A DNA stretch of 64,000 bases, taken from NCBI RefSeq assembly GCF_016801865.2, contig NC_068937.1, forward strand, positions 96,473,278 to 96,537,277, in the 5' to 3' direction. Origin of the DNA: Culex pipiens pallens (taxonomy: Eukaryota; Arthropoda; Insecta; Diptera; Culicidae). Position numbers and translations under genes: made by a program. Below, piece after piece: positions 12,261 to 24,295 of the stretch (the stretch's first letter is position 1; every line of letters starts with the position of its first letter). Below the pieces are notes generated by a model. That model was not told the DNA's origin. It did no database searches and was given only the letters and a program-made list of their open reading frames with translations.

Positions 12261-13240
12261 AGTTTTTTTAGATTTTTGAATTTTTCTAAACTTTTGAAAT
12301 TTTTTTTTTAAATTGTGATGATTTAGAAATTTTTGAAAATTGTGATAATTTTTGAAAATTCTGATTTATTTGAAATTTTTATAAATCTTGAAAATATGTA
12401 ATTCTTTAAAAATGTTTAAAATGTTAATAATCTTGGTAATATTGGAAATCTGAAAAATCTTCAAATTTTAAAAATTCTTAAAATTTTTGAGAATCCTGAA
12501 AAATTTAAAAATTATACAATTGATAAAATTTTAAAAATACCTTTTTGACATATTTTATATTGTTCAACTATGTAATTTTTTTTGAATTTAGTATATTTTT
12601 GCTGTTTTTTTTTAATTTCTGAAACTTTTAAATCAAAAAAAATCTAAAAAACTTTTAATTTTAGATTTTTTTAATTAAAAAAAATATAAGTCATAAGAAT
12701 CTTGAAATAATTGAAACCATTGCAGTTTTTCATTCTTTGATTTCGTGAAATTTCTTAATTGCATTTTGTTTTAAATTTAAAAAGAAATGGTTTATGAATC
12801 GATTAAAACTTAATATTATTCTCAATCTGGCATGTTTTTTTGGGCTGTTTCTAAATTTTTAAATACAATCAAAAAACCATTCTAAATATGTATTATCAAT
12901 GCAGAAAAGTTGCAGGGTGTAATTGATCCTGATTTGCTGAACTGATAATACTTTGAAAAATATCTGCGACGACTTGTTTTTTTTTTAAATAATAGAATTT
13001 TAAACATGTTTGAAATTATTGAATTCTTAAACAATCTATAAAATCGCTAAAATGTTAACAATTTGTTAAATTTTGAAGACATAAATAGCTAAAAGCAAAA
13101 CAAAATAGAAAAATTAAAAAAAAAGGAAAATGGTTTAACATTAGTTATTATAACAGTTGTTAGACTAGTTTACTACTAAGGATCTAAGAAATTGAAAAAC
13201 TTGAATTTTGCAACTAAAATTTACCAAATCGTCCTATAAA
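12261..13240. other. AT-rich decayed sequence, no gene
   Basis: The first 300 bp contain weakening GAAATT/TTGAAA motifs that look like a degraded edge of the 9-bp array. The rest is AT-rich with no repeat match or frame. Confidence 0.5.
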
Positions 13241-14803
13241 ATTTTCCCGTAAGCTTTTTTTTCTATCAACGCAACCTTGCGCCAAAAGATTTTTTTCCCT
13301 TCCTCAGTTATGTGATTTATTCGGACGCAATCAATCCGCCTCATTCTGCCATTCTGTGCTGGCTGAGCTTAGTGTGTGAACAGTTTGAAAGTTTTTGGCC
13401 CATAAATCTTGGGGGCCAAATTAGACCGTGTGAGTGAGCGGCGGGCGCGCGCACCCGGACGCCAAACTCACGGCAGCAGGAGATTTGGGGCAAAATTTGT
13501 TGGCCCCTAAGCTCCGGAATACTGCAGGAGATTTCGGGGAAAGTTTGATGTTGAAATCGGAAAATTTGTAAAATGTTGATTAAGTTCTTCAAAAATCATG
13601 TTTCATTAGCGATGCACCACTGGGTCACATTGATTTTCGTTGCATACTTTTAGGCGCCTTTATCTGAAAATCGCCTCATGTTATGCAACAATTGGCAAAT
13701 AACACATCCCCCCACTCGAAATTCCCTGCTACTTCGCGATAGTGAGCTTGTGTTTGGTTTGCGGTCAAGAAGGGGATGTTTGGAGCTTGAATTCGTACAT
13801 TCTCCAGCGTGCCGTGTAGTACAATCTCTGACAGTTGAAGTGGCAGCCGCACGGGGAAATGAAAACTGCAGGAAAAATCACCACCAACAGTGCTTTGCGG
13901 ATGTTGGGATTTGGAAGTTTTGTTTTGGGAGCCCTTTTTTGGCACAGAAAGTAAGTTGAATTAGATGATGAACTTCTCAATAAATCACTCTGGAAATCTC
14001 TCAAAATCCCAAGTTCAACACAAGTATATATTTTTCAATGGACTTGAAAAAAATAAAAGATTTTTTAATTCACATCTTCAAATTGTACTCCAATTTCAAG
14101 CTTTCAAAACACGAGCTCACACACTTCAATCCACCTTTTCGTGCACAACTAAGCCAGTCAGGGTGGAAAACCGCGCAATTTTCTTTCCATCTCCAACGAA
14201 CTGCGAACATAAATATACATTCATTTCCCGCAAACCGCGTATATGTTTGCGTTTATTTTGTATTCATTTTCAGAGATAACACAACATATGGCCATAAGAG
14301 TGGAAGGGAGAGACGATGGAGGGGCGAGTTGCGGTGTCTGGCTGCCAAAAGGCCAACAAAACCACCCACAACTCACACACAAACATTGGGAAAAAGTTTT
14401 TTCGCGAGGGTGGGTTTGTTGTTGGTATGCCACTTTGCCGATATTTTTCTTTTCCTTTCATTTCACCAAGGGGAGGTCGGCCAAGCCAAAAGTGAAGCTT
14501 TCCGATGTTTTCTTTACAGGGGAATCAGAAAGAAATAATAATAAAAAAAAATATAAGAGGGAAAATCCTGCCACGACTCTTGGGAGACAGCTGAAAAGTT
14601 GCGTAATGGATATCCATTTCCAGTGTGGAAGAGGTGGTATCAAGCGCGCTCTCCTGGGGGAGGAAATGTTTTGCTAACTTTAGTTTGGAGTTGTTGCTCT
14701 GTTTTGTAGTTGTTGTTGCAAAAGCGACAAGGAAAGAGGTTTTTCTTGTATTGGAAAATTTCAGCTCATTTTGACACTTATTGGTATGGATAGATTTGTC
14801 TCA
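13241..14803. other. Non-repetitive DNA, no convincing gene
   Basis: Base composition is more balanced and several overlapping frames of 80-166 codons are open on both strands between 13.7 and 14.7 kb. None has a recognisable domain, and frames are open at once on both strands, so I do not call a CDS. A conserved non-coding or exon-bearing stretch cannot be excluded. Confidence 0.45.
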
Positions 14804-15027
14804 TCTCTCATCTCTCATCTCTCATCTCTCATCTCTCATCTCTCATCTCTCATCTCTCATCTCTCATCTCTCATCTCTCATCTCTCATCTCTCATCTCTC
14901 ATCTCTCATCTCTCATCTCTCATCTCTCATCTCTCATCTCTCATCTCTCATCTCTCATCTCTCATCTCTCATCTCTCATCTCTCATCTCTCATCTCTCAT
15001 CTCTCATCTCTCATCTCTCATCTCTCA
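14804..15027 (+). repeat. 7-bp minisatellite (CTCATCT)n
   Basis: Thirty-two almost perfect copies of CTCATCT. The frames reading LSSLISH are its translation over 21 bp. A weak echo, GTCATCTCTCATCACTCTCATCTC, interrupted, is at about 17614-17638, on the far side of the 9-bp array. Confidence 0.97.
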
Positions 15028-15060
15028 ATCTTGAAAATCTTCAAAAACTGCGAAAAATTG

Positions 15061-17330
15061 CAAAATCTTAAAATTTTGAAATTCTTAAAATTCTTGAAAT
15101 TCTTGAAATTCTTGAAATTCTTGAAATTCTTGAAATTCTTGAAATTCTTGAAATTCTTGAAATTCTTGAAATTCTTGAAATTCTTGAAATTCTTGAAATT
15201 CTTGAAATTCTTGAAATTCTTGAAATTCTTGAAATTCTTGAAATTCTTGAAATTCTTGAAATTCTTGAAATTCTTGAAATTCTTGAGATTCTTGAAATTT
15301 ATGAAATTCTAAAAAATCTTGAAAATCTTGACAATCTTGAAATTCTTGAAATTCTGTAAATTCTGAAAATTCTGTAAATTCTTAAAATTCTTCAAATTCT
15401 TCCAATTCTTATAATCTTATAATTCTTGGAATTCTTGAAATTCTTAAAATTCTTAAAATTCTTAAAATTCTTAAAATTCTTAAAATTCTTGAAATTCTTA
15501 AAATTCTTAAAATTCTTAAAATTCTTAAAATTCTTAAAATTCTTAAAATTCTTAAAATTCTTAAAATTCTTGAAATTCTTAAAATTCTTGAAATTCTTGA
15601 AATTCTTGAAATTCTTGAAATTCTTGAAATCCTTGAAATTCTTGAAATTCTTGAAATTCTTAAAAATTCTTGAAATTCTTGAAATTCTTGAAATTCTTGA
15701 AATTCTTAAAATTCTTGAAATTCTTGAAATTCTTGAAATTCTTTAAATTCTTGAAATTCTTGAAATTATTAAATTTCTTGAAATTCTTGAAATTCTTGAA
15801 ATTCTTGAAATTCTTGAAATTCTTGAAATTCTTGAAATTCTTGAAATTCTTGAAATTCTTGAAATTCTTATAATTCTTGAAATTCTCGAAATTCTTGAAA
15901 TTCTTGAAATTCTTGAAATTCTTGAAATTCTTAAAATTCTTGAAATTCTTGAAATTATAAAAATTCTTGAAATTCTTGAAATTCTTGAAATTCTTGAAAT
16001 TCTTGAAATTCTTGAAATTCTTAAAATTCTTGAAATTTTTGAAATTCTTGAAATTTTTAAAATTCTTGAAATTCTTGAAATTCTTGAAATTCTTGAAATT
16101 CTTGAAATTCTTGAAATTCTTGAAATTCTTGAAATTCTTGAAATTCTTGAAATTCTTGAAATTCTTAAAATTCTTGAAATTCTTAAAATTCTTGAAATTC
16201 TTGAAATTCTTGAAATTCTAGAAATTCTAGAAATTCTAGAAATTCTAGAAATTCTTGAAATTCTTGAAATTCTTGAAATTCTTGAAATTCTTGAAATTCT
16301 TGAAATTCTTGAAATTCTTGAAATTCTTGAAATTCTTGAAATTCTTGAAATTCTTGAAATTCTTGAAATTCTTGAAATTCTTGAAATTCTTGAAATTCTT
16401 GAAATTCTTGAAATTCTTGAAAATTCTTGAAATTCTTGAAATTCTTGAAATTCTTGAAATTCTTGAAATTCTTGAAATTCTTGAAATTCTTAAAATTCTT
16501 GAATTTCTTGAAATTCTTGAAATTCTTGAAATTCTTGAAATTCTTGAAATTCTTGAAATTCTTGAAATTCTTGAAATTCTTGAAATTCTTGAAATTCTTG
16601 AAATTCTTGAAATTCTTGAAATTCTTGAAATTCTTGAAATTCTTGAAATTCTTGAAATTCTTGAAATTCTTGAAATTCTTGAAATTTTTGAAATTTTTGA
16701 AATTCTTGAAATTCTTGAAATTCTTGAAATTCTTGAAATTCTTGAAATTCTTGAAATTCTTGAAATTCTTGAAATTCTTGAAATTCTCGAAATTCTTGAA
16801 ATTCTTGAAATTCTTGAAATTCTTGAAATTCTTGAAATTCTTGAAATTCTTGCAATTTTTGAAATTCTTGAAATTCTTGAAAATTCTTGAAATTCTTGAA
16901 ATTCTTGAAATTCTTGAGATTCTTGAAATTCTTGAAATTCTTGAAATTCTTGAAATTCTTGAAATTCTTGAAATTCTTGAAATTCTTAAAATTCTTGAAA
17001 TTCTTGAAATTCTTGAAATTCTTGAAATTCTTGAAATTCTTGAAATTCTTGAAATTTTTGAAATTCTTGAAATTCTTAAAATTCTTGAAATTCTTGAAAT
17101 TCTTGAAATTCTTGAAATTCTTGAAATTCTTGAAATTCTTGAAATTTTTGAAATTCTTGAAATTCTTAAAATTCTTGAAATTCTTGAAATTCTTAAAATT
17201 CTTGAAATTTTTAAAAATTTTTAAATTCTTGGAATTCTTGAAATTCTTGAAATTCTTGAAATTATTGAAAGGCTTGAAATTTTTGAAATTTTTTAAATTC
17301 TTAATTTTTTTTTAAATTCTTGAAATTTTT
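15061..17330 (+). repeat. 9-bp minisatellite (ATTCTTGAA)n, about 250 units
   Basis: About 2.3 kb of ATTCTTGAA, the same unit as the second half of the 11.26-12.26 kb array. Sub-blocks occur: ATTCTTAAA units at 15437-15570 and four ATTCTAGAA units at 16216-16255. Frames of up to 265 codons (KFL or EIL repeats, and EFQ on the minus strand) are repeat translations. Every unit holds TTCTTGAA, a TTCnnGAA inverted pair. The array decays from about 17330 to 17480. Confidence 0.97.
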
Positions 17331-17480
17331 GAAATTCCTCAAGTTCAGGAAACTCTTAAAAAATCCTTAAATTCTTAAAATTCTTAAAAATTTTAAAGTT
17401 CTTGAATTTCTTGAAATTCTTAAAATTCTTGAAATTTTAAAAGTTTGAAATTTTTGAAAATCTTGAAATCTTAAAATTCT

Positions 17481-19190
17481 AAAAAATTATGAAAGAAAAA
17501 AAGATTGAAAATTATTTCATTTTAAAAATCTCAAGAGATTCCAAAATCTTTAGATTTTGATAATTATCAAATTTAGAAAATCGTTAAAATTGTTTTCATC
17601 ATCATCTTTTGTCTGTCATCTCTCATCACTCTCATCTCAACACATCGGAATGCATTTAGATTGCAGCAAAAAATGTTTCAAAAATTTCAACAATAAAATT
17701 TGTTAATTGCCGCAAAGCTTCCCAAGCAAAAATCCATTCCATCACACGTTGCTTTTCAGCCCTGGATGAACCGAACTTTCACCACCCAGAGCTCCGACTA
17801 ATCCGACTATCCCTTTCGAAACGCAAAATCATCCAAAATGCACGTGCTGTCGTTCCCATCCGTCTACGGGTCGGATTTTGCCCGATATTGAACTTTTCTC
17901 GAATAATTTCCGGTCATTAAATATCAATTTAAACTCGGGCTTCGGCGCTCCTACCAAAGTTACCTGTTGTTGTTGTTGGATTCAGTTGGATATTGTTTGC
18001 ATTGCGAACTTTTCGGATAAAGGGCTCGATTGCAGTCTGCAAAATTTCGACGGTTCAACATGGGGGTACGAAAAACTAGAAGGATTAATATTTTTACCCG
18101 GTGCAGTTGCTTAGGTTTAGGGTAAGAGGTAAGTTTTGGAACATGAGCGTGGTTGAGTGCCAAACCGGGTTGCCAGATCTCAAATATATGTTTTTTTACA
18201 CATTTTAAGGAAAATCGCTTCGACTTGTACTAAGAAATCTTAATTATATAATGTATTTTCAATTAATGCACCTTTTGGCAGCTTCACCCTACTCCCACCT
18301 AAACGCAGTTAAAAGCCCTTGGTAAAAACATGTTTTTTTTTCGCCCAAACCCCAGCCAACTTTGATTTATCATCATTGGTCCAGCAGCAGCAGCCAACAA
18401 GGATTCGGACCGAGGATCGCCACCACGGACGATGGTCACCATCCGTGGCCTGCTGAGTTATGGCCGCGGCTTCTTCCTGGAAGCAATTTGGTTACATCGA
18501 TGGAGCAAAAAAATCTGATTTTTTTCCCTACGTTTCTCTCAAATGTGGTTTCAGCTTTGCGGGATCGAATTCGGCCATCGCTTTGGCAGCATATTGGCGG
18601 GAATCGATTCCAAATCGAGATTTCCGTGTGTGTAGTGAAAGGTGGAATTGAAAAATTCGAAATGGGTAGAGATTTCTATCATAATTCACGAGAAAAGCGG
18701 TTTAAGTGCAAAAAATAAAGGATCAACACATTTTTGTTCTTCGAATTTATGGATGGACCTTTTGAAGAGGTTTGAAAACAATTTAAACACAATATTTCAC
18801 ATTTCCAGAAGTTAGTTCAAATAAAGAATTTAAAAACTTAATTGGCATATTCATGCAGCTAAAAAAATCCCTTTTTCCAAAACTTTTTTTAAAACTGAGC
18901 TGGCCACTAGGTCGCCCTGAAAAGTGGTATCGCTTTCAAAAACTCGTGGGATGCGTTCGTAACGTTTGTTTTTGCGACGGTCCAGGAAAACTATTTCAAT
19001 TAAAAAAAAGTCTGGGACCACCGCCACCGTGTCACGTCATCATCAGCGGGTGGAATTCTGGGAACTCCTAGATCCTGTGGTTTGTACATGAAAACTGGTT
19101 GGAAAATCTGCGATTCTAACAAAAAATGTCCAAGGTTATTCCAGCGTGAAAAACCATGACCGAGGGGTAGGGCAAAGTTCAAATTTTGAG
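17481..19190. other. Non-repetitive DNA, no convincing gene
   Basis: Short open frames (78-118 codons) at 17.9-18.7 kb have no recognisable similarity. Otherwise nothing seen. Confidence 0.45.
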
Positions 19191-19197
19191 TAGCAAA

Positions 19198-19793
19198 AAC
19201 AAAAAACAAAAAACAAAATAAAACAAAAAACAAAAAACAAAAAACAAAATAAACAAAAAACAAAAAACAAAAAACAAAAAACAAAAAACAAAAAACAAAA
19301 AACAAAAAACAAAAAACAAAAAACAAAAAACAAAAAACAAAAAACAAAAAACAAAAAACAAAAAACAAAAAACAAAAAACAAAAAACAAAAAACAAAAAA
19401 CAAAAAACAAAAAATAAAAAATAAAAAACAAAAAACAAAAAACAAAAAACAAAAAACAAAAAACAAAAAACAAAAAACAAAAAACAAAAAACAAAAAACA
19501 AAAAACAAAAAACAAAAAACAAAAAACAAAAAAACAAAAAACAAAAAACAAAAAACAAAAAACAAAAAACAAAAAACAAAAAACAAAAAACAAAAAACAA
19601 AAAACAAAAAACAAAAAACAAAAAACAAAAAACAAAAAACAAAAAACAAAAAACAAAAAACAAAAAACAAAAAACAAAAAACAAAAAACAAAAAACAAAA
19701 AACAAAAAACAAAAAACAAAAAACAAAAAACAAAAAACAAAAAACAAAAAACAAAAAACAAAAAACAAAAAACAAAAAACAAAAAACAAAACA
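19198..19793 (+). repeat. 7-bp minisatellite (CAAAAAA)n, about 85 units
   Basis: Nearly pure CAAAAAA repeats with a few ACAAAATAAA edge variants on the left. On the minus strand all three frames stay open (FVFCFLF repeats, up to 296 codons). This is a consequence of the unit, not evidence of a protein. Confidence 0.97.
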
Positions 19794-21296
19794 AATCCAA
19801 ACAACCACAGAACACGGAGTTGGCTAAAATTCCGCTGAAAAGCTGGTGCAGTACCGCGCTGTTCCAGACTGGCATGCCAGAAATCTGCATGAAGTCATCA
19901 AGACCTCAGGAATGACGCACTTGTCATGGTGACATTCACGCGGGAGAGCTCAGCAGACTGGGTGGGGGATGCGAAAAAAAAAGAATGTAAAAACTCGGGA
20001 AAGCTGAACGGTTGACACCCGTCAGCGGTGTTTCCTGAGCAATCGCGGGAAATGCACTAACGTGTGCGTGGAAAGGATTTTTTGTCAGACTATTTCCCGA
20101 GCGGATATGATATGCCAGTGAGGAATGACAACTGGTTAGGGGAGTTTGGCAATAGTGGGATTCTTTTATTTTATTTAAATTTTCGTTGAATTGATGTCAT
20201 TTCAAATTTTATAATTAATTTGCCACTTCTGTTCGCCACATTATCACAATCTTTTACAGCCTTTCACATTTCAATTAAAAAGAGAAAAAAGAGTCAAGTT
20301 AAATGTCAAAAGATGTCAGCTCAACTACCACCCCCCCAAAACACCACGGAGTGCGGCTGCGAACGAGGCAGAAAAGTGCATCCAAGTGGAAAATCGTTTA
20401 CAAACAGCACAGCTTTTTTCCATTGGAACTTTTCTTTCGTCCTCAGTTTTGAGTAGTTGTTCCTTGGAAACGCTGTTCAAAAGGGTGCGAAAGAGTCAGT
20501 GCTGTTTTGGAAATGTGAAAGTCGCCGCTTTTGACAAAATTGTTGAAAATTTACAAATTGGTTTACAAACAAATTACTTTTTTGACGCATAAATTATGTT
20601 GATGACCCTTTTGATATTTTGAACCCTAACATTATGTGTTTGCATTTTTGCAATTACTTCGCCATTTGCCTTTTAAGCTTAAAATTATGTTTAATTCTGT
20701 TAGCATTTCGTCTCTTTTTTTACGTTCGATTTTGTTTTGAAATACAATCATTTTACATAAAACAGAACCTAAAACTAGTCGAAACCCCGCTTTTTACTTA
20801 AAAAATTTTAAGTAACAAAATGGCTGGTGCGTACCTTTGCCTCTTGCGCAATTTTGCCCCTTTCTACTATTTTTATATTTCTATTTTTTTTTAACTTCTC
20901 TGTTTTTTTTTTGGCTTCTGATTTTTTAGACCAATTTTGAAAAATATATGCTACGGCTTTATATAGTTTTTGAAAATCGTTTTTTTTCAAAATCTCAAAA
21001 GCATGGGTAATTTTTTTCATGTTTAATAAAAATTAGCAATCGAAAATTAATTCACAAAAATAATGGAAATTTCATGTGCTGAAAGTGTTTTGTAAAATTA
21101 TTTTAACATTTTTTTTTCGTGAAGATTACAAAATTTCTTTTGATTTTACTTCCAAACATAAAAGATTGGAAAAAAAAATGTTGATATAAACCTTCTTATA
21201 AAAATAAAAATGGAAAAGATAGATCTTCTGAGTTTAACCCTCTACAACCCAAGCTCGCCTCTAGACGACGTTCGATCAAAAAAATCGCCAAAAATC
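19794..21296. other. No gene seen
   Basis: Balanced composition to about 20.5 kb, then AT-rich. Short frames only, with no repeat homology found inside the window. Confidence 0.45.
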
Positions 21297-22880
21297 TTTT
21301 TTTTTCAATTCAATTCGGTTTATTTGTGAATAATCAAGTTACAATGAGTTCATTTAGGTACATAACAGAGTTTTGGAGTTCCTTTCAGCTGTGTGTTACA
21401 TCGTAATTCAATCGAATGTGTTATTACTAATAAATATTAAATAGAAGGCAAGAGTAAGAAAAAGTTTTCAAAAAACTTATAGAAAGTGCAATGGGAAAAG
21501 GATAGATAAAGAGAAAGCTTAACACTAGATCACAGAAAAAATATCAATTATAGATGTGCTTGATCATCAGCTCCCCAAGGGCCAGGAATTGTTCCACCTT
21601 ATTCCGGCAGCTCCGAAACCGCGTCATCATCTCCCCCGCGAGAGCAAAGAACTCCGGCAGGGTAAAGAGATCATCCCCGGTGACTTCTTGCTGGGCCGCA
21701 TTGCCGTTACCGGCAGCGACCACGCTGGCGAACGAACGCCCCCAACCAGGAGGGATCGCTGAGTTTTCCGCTGGAACCGTACGATGTCCAGCTGCAGGAA
21801 CGGCTGCGCTCGTACTTCGCTGAGGAGAGTGGGACGCTGCAGCTTTCTTCTTCCTCTTTTCCTGCTCCTCGAGGTAGGCCTTGCGCGCGACGCCGGTAAT
21901 TGCCGGTATGGTTGCCGTCACAGTTCGCGCACTTTACGCGTGGCTTGGTTTGTTCTGCCTTGTCCCCCAAGTCCGCCTTTCGTGGCAGTGCGCACGCCTC
22001 CGAGAGGTGTGACTCATCGCACTTCACGCAGCGGGGCCGGAGGTTGCAGTTCTTCGAGCCGTGGCCGAATTTCTGGCAACGGTGGCATTGCGCTACGTCC
22101 GTCGGGTTCTTGGTGTAAAACCGCCAGTTTACCCAAAAACCGTCCAACGTCTTAGTCCGCCGCAGGTCTTGGATCTTGACGGTGCCGCGGTCGAAGTACA
22201 ACAGGTACAGTGTGTGTGTACCTGTTACCGTTGTCTTGCGCGAGAGCACTTTTAACTCCCGCGGTTTTATTCCGGCGTCCGAAAGGTGCTTCTTCAAGCA
22301 CCAGGTCGAAATTCTTTTTGGTCAGTGTGATCACTTGCACTGACGACTTGCCGATTTTTAGACAATATCCGAGGCCTTCCAGCAACTCGTCAACATCGTC
22401 CGCCAACGTGTCCAAAACAAAAATTGGAGGTGGTCTTCGTTCCGTAGGAGAATTGTTCTTTTTTGACGTCGACACTTTTTTCCGTGCACGACCATCATCG
22501 TCGTCGTCGTCGTCGGTAGTGCTACCGTCGGTGTTGTTGTTGTTTTCTTCGTCGTCGCTCAGCATCTGGAACTCGTTCCTGATGGGGATGTTGGCGGATG
22601 TTGATGCGCCACTGGTTGTGGCACCGGAGGTACCGGAACGGGTTCGCACTGGTGATCTCGGAACATATCCGGGATGCAGTAACTTTTTATCGATGCCTTC
22701 TGCGCTCACGCTCCCCTGCGCGATGGCGGTCGACAAGGCGTTGTTTTGTTTACCTTTTTGCACACGGCCGGTAGACGAACTTCGCGGGTTTTTCGAGGCC
22801 GCACTCGAACTGCCACGGCCACGGCCGGCCTTTGGCATGCTGGAGAAGCAAACTCGCGGGTAATCACACACAGCAAATAA
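21297..22880 (-). mobile_element. Gag-only (ORF1-only) Jockey-like LINE, copy 1
   Basis: Read on the minus strand: a short leader, a gag-like ORF1 (start 22838), about 240 bp of 3' UTR, an AATAAA signal at about 21324-21330, and an A-tail at 21297-21305. No reverse transcriptase or endonuclease lies between the gag stop and the tail. A second copy at 35076-35537 has the same gag-to-UTR junction and a third (57008-57044) preserves only the last 37 bp. The missing ORF2 is therefore a family trait and not a local deletion. The 5' boundary is approximate, and I found no clear target duplication. Confidence 0.82.
21544..22838 (-). pseudogene. LINE ORF1 (gag-like, CCHC zinc knuckles), broken by two frameshifts
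   Basis: ORF1 proteins of Jockey-clade LINEs bind element RNA and form the ribonucleoprotein. Reading from 22838, the first frame starts MPKAGRGRG and has a basic, Ser-rich N-terminus. An acidic run (DDDDDDD) follows at about residue 110, then a conserved gag region (LDTLADDVDELLEGLGY). A frameshift near 22290-22300 moves to a second frame with the segment before the knuckles (GFWVNWRFYTKNPTDV) and knuckles CHRCQKFGHGSKNC, CVKCDESHLSEAC and a third CANCDGNH that lacks its last Cys. A second frameshift near 21890-21900 leads to the C-terminal part (EEQEKRKKK, then LPEFFALAGEMMTRFRSCRNKVEQFLALGEL), which ends at 21544. The three pieces sit in three different frames, so this copy cannot make the full protein. 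Confidence 0.88.
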
Positions 22881-23049
22881 AGTAGTAATCCAGCTGCGTG
22901 TAAAAGGCCTGGGTGTAAAATAAATGTTGCATTATTTTATGAAATTCCATGTAATATTACATCTTGAAATATGTAGCCCATCAGTATGGGAAACCTACTT
23001 GACCGAATTGTCAAGCTCACATATACGTTTATCCTTTCCATTTTTCATC
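22881..23049. other. Short spacer
   Basis: AT-rich, nothing recognised apart from a TTTTACACCCAGG-like string (complement at 22905-22920). Confidence 0.4.
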
Positions 23050-23128
23050 GGTCTGATGGCCGAGCGGGCTAAGGCGCCAGTCCTAACTGTTGGTGCTGGG
23101 TTTGAGTCCCGTCGGTTGCAACTTTTTT
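23050..23128 (+). repeat. tRNA-like sequence (Leu/Ser-type A box), probably a SINE head
   Basis: Contains TGGCCGAGCGGGCTAAGGCG, a typical class II tRNA A box with D arm, then TGAGTCCCG as a weak B box, followed closely by a T8 run that could stop Pol III. The acceptor ends do not pair and the anticodon arm is irregular, so I do not call a tRNA gene. A partial relative, CGGCCCGAGCGGTTAAGGC, is at 24299-24317. Confidence 0.55.
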
Positions 23129-23785
23129 TTGTGTTTACAAAAATTGTACATGCAGCGTGTAATATTAAGTGTCTTTTTTGACGAAGGTGATGTGCATGCT
23201 TTTGCATGCGATTTTACCATCGGATTTTTTGCTGTGCAATCAATAGCGGCGAAAAAATCCGAAAAAACGATAGAGCACTGAGCACTTTACTGCTGCTTGC
23301 TCTCGTGCGTACACGGAGGTGAAAAAAAAATCATTTTTAACCAATTTTAAATCTTCAAAAAGCATTGGAAAGAAAAATTATTACAATTTAAGAAAATTTT
23401 AGGGTTGGAAATTTTAAATGCTTTATGAGACTTTGCCAATGTTTTAAAAAATGACAGGACAAACACCCCTTGAGAAAGAAATTAAAAAAAAAAAAACATA
23501 GAAAACAAAATTTATAACAAAAAGCAATATGCTTGCCACTGTAATTTATTTTTGTAAATATCAATGAATTTTTAATTATTTTTTTCGGTTTAGGGATTTA
23601 TAATTTGTTAATTCCTGAAAGAATACAAAAAAATGCCAAAAATAAACGTTTAACAATTTTCAATAATCAATTTCCAATAATCAATTTTCGACTTTCCTAT
23701 ACATTTTCAAACAATTTCACTGAAAGTATTTCTTTGTGTTGACTGCTTAAATAGTTACAAAGTAAATAATCACGTGATTTTCACG
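23129..23785. other. AT-rich, no gene
   Basis: No frame, TIR or tandem repeat recognised. Confidence 0.5.
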
Positions 23786-23789
23786 TATG

Positions 23790-23986
23790 CACAGTAAAAA
23801 AATCATTATACATCTGGGAAGGGTTATAACTTTTATTTAAGAAAAAATCTGTAATTTTTCCTTTGAAAATGTGTAAATATCACTATTCCGATGTAAAGCC
23901 ATTTTTTCAATCGAATTGAGGTAAAATTAAATCAAAAAAGAAGTAATAGTCAACCTTCTGAAATTTCACCTTCCAATTTTACTGTG
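23790..23986. mobile_element. Small MITE, 197 bp, CACAGTAAAA ends
   Basis: Ends read CACAGTAAAA and TTTTACTGTG. TATG flanks both sides (23786-23789 and 23987-23990), giving a 4-bp duplication. The interior (AAAATGTGTAAAT ... AATTGAGGTA) is shared with the degenerate copies at 24000-24175 and 25745-28040. Confidence 0.72.
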
Positions 23987-23999
23987 TATGTTGAAATGT

Positions 24000-24175
24000 A
24001 GAAAAACTCTGGAAAGGGGTACATCTTTACCTCCGAAAATGTGTAAATTTACCACTTTTAATGCCACTTTTTCAGTCAAAATTGAGGTAGTATTAAATCA
24101 TGAAAATTTAAAAATAAGCATTCCAATTTTATAATAACATCAAAATTTCGACAAATTTTTACTGTAAATGCAAAA
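24000..24175. repeat. Degenerate relative of the 197-bp MITE
   Basis: Shares GAAAATGTGTAAATTTACC and AAAATTGAGGTAGTATTAAATC with 23790-23986 and ends near TTTTTACTGTA. No clean duplication is visible. Confidence 0.6.
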
Positions 24176-24295
24176 TGTAAATGTACAGTTATTTTAGGAA
24201 ATTTGCTCTCATTTTTTTCAGAAATGAAGATAAAAGTATACATAAAAGATTAGGGGACAACAAACCAAATTGTATGCTTTTTATTCAAACTGATG

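Noticed and set aside
11266..12279. Long KIL/KFL-repeat open frame (337 codons) and similar frames at 15-17 kb
   Set aside because: Product of 9-bp units whose length is a multiple of three and which lack stops; no start context, domain or codon bias.
13678..14677. Overlapping frames of 80-166 codons as exons
   Set aside because: Open on both strands and in several frames simultaneously, no similarity recognised.
19000..19890. 296-codon FVFCFLF frame on the minus strand
   Set aside because: Translation of (TTTTTTG)n; all three frames are open.
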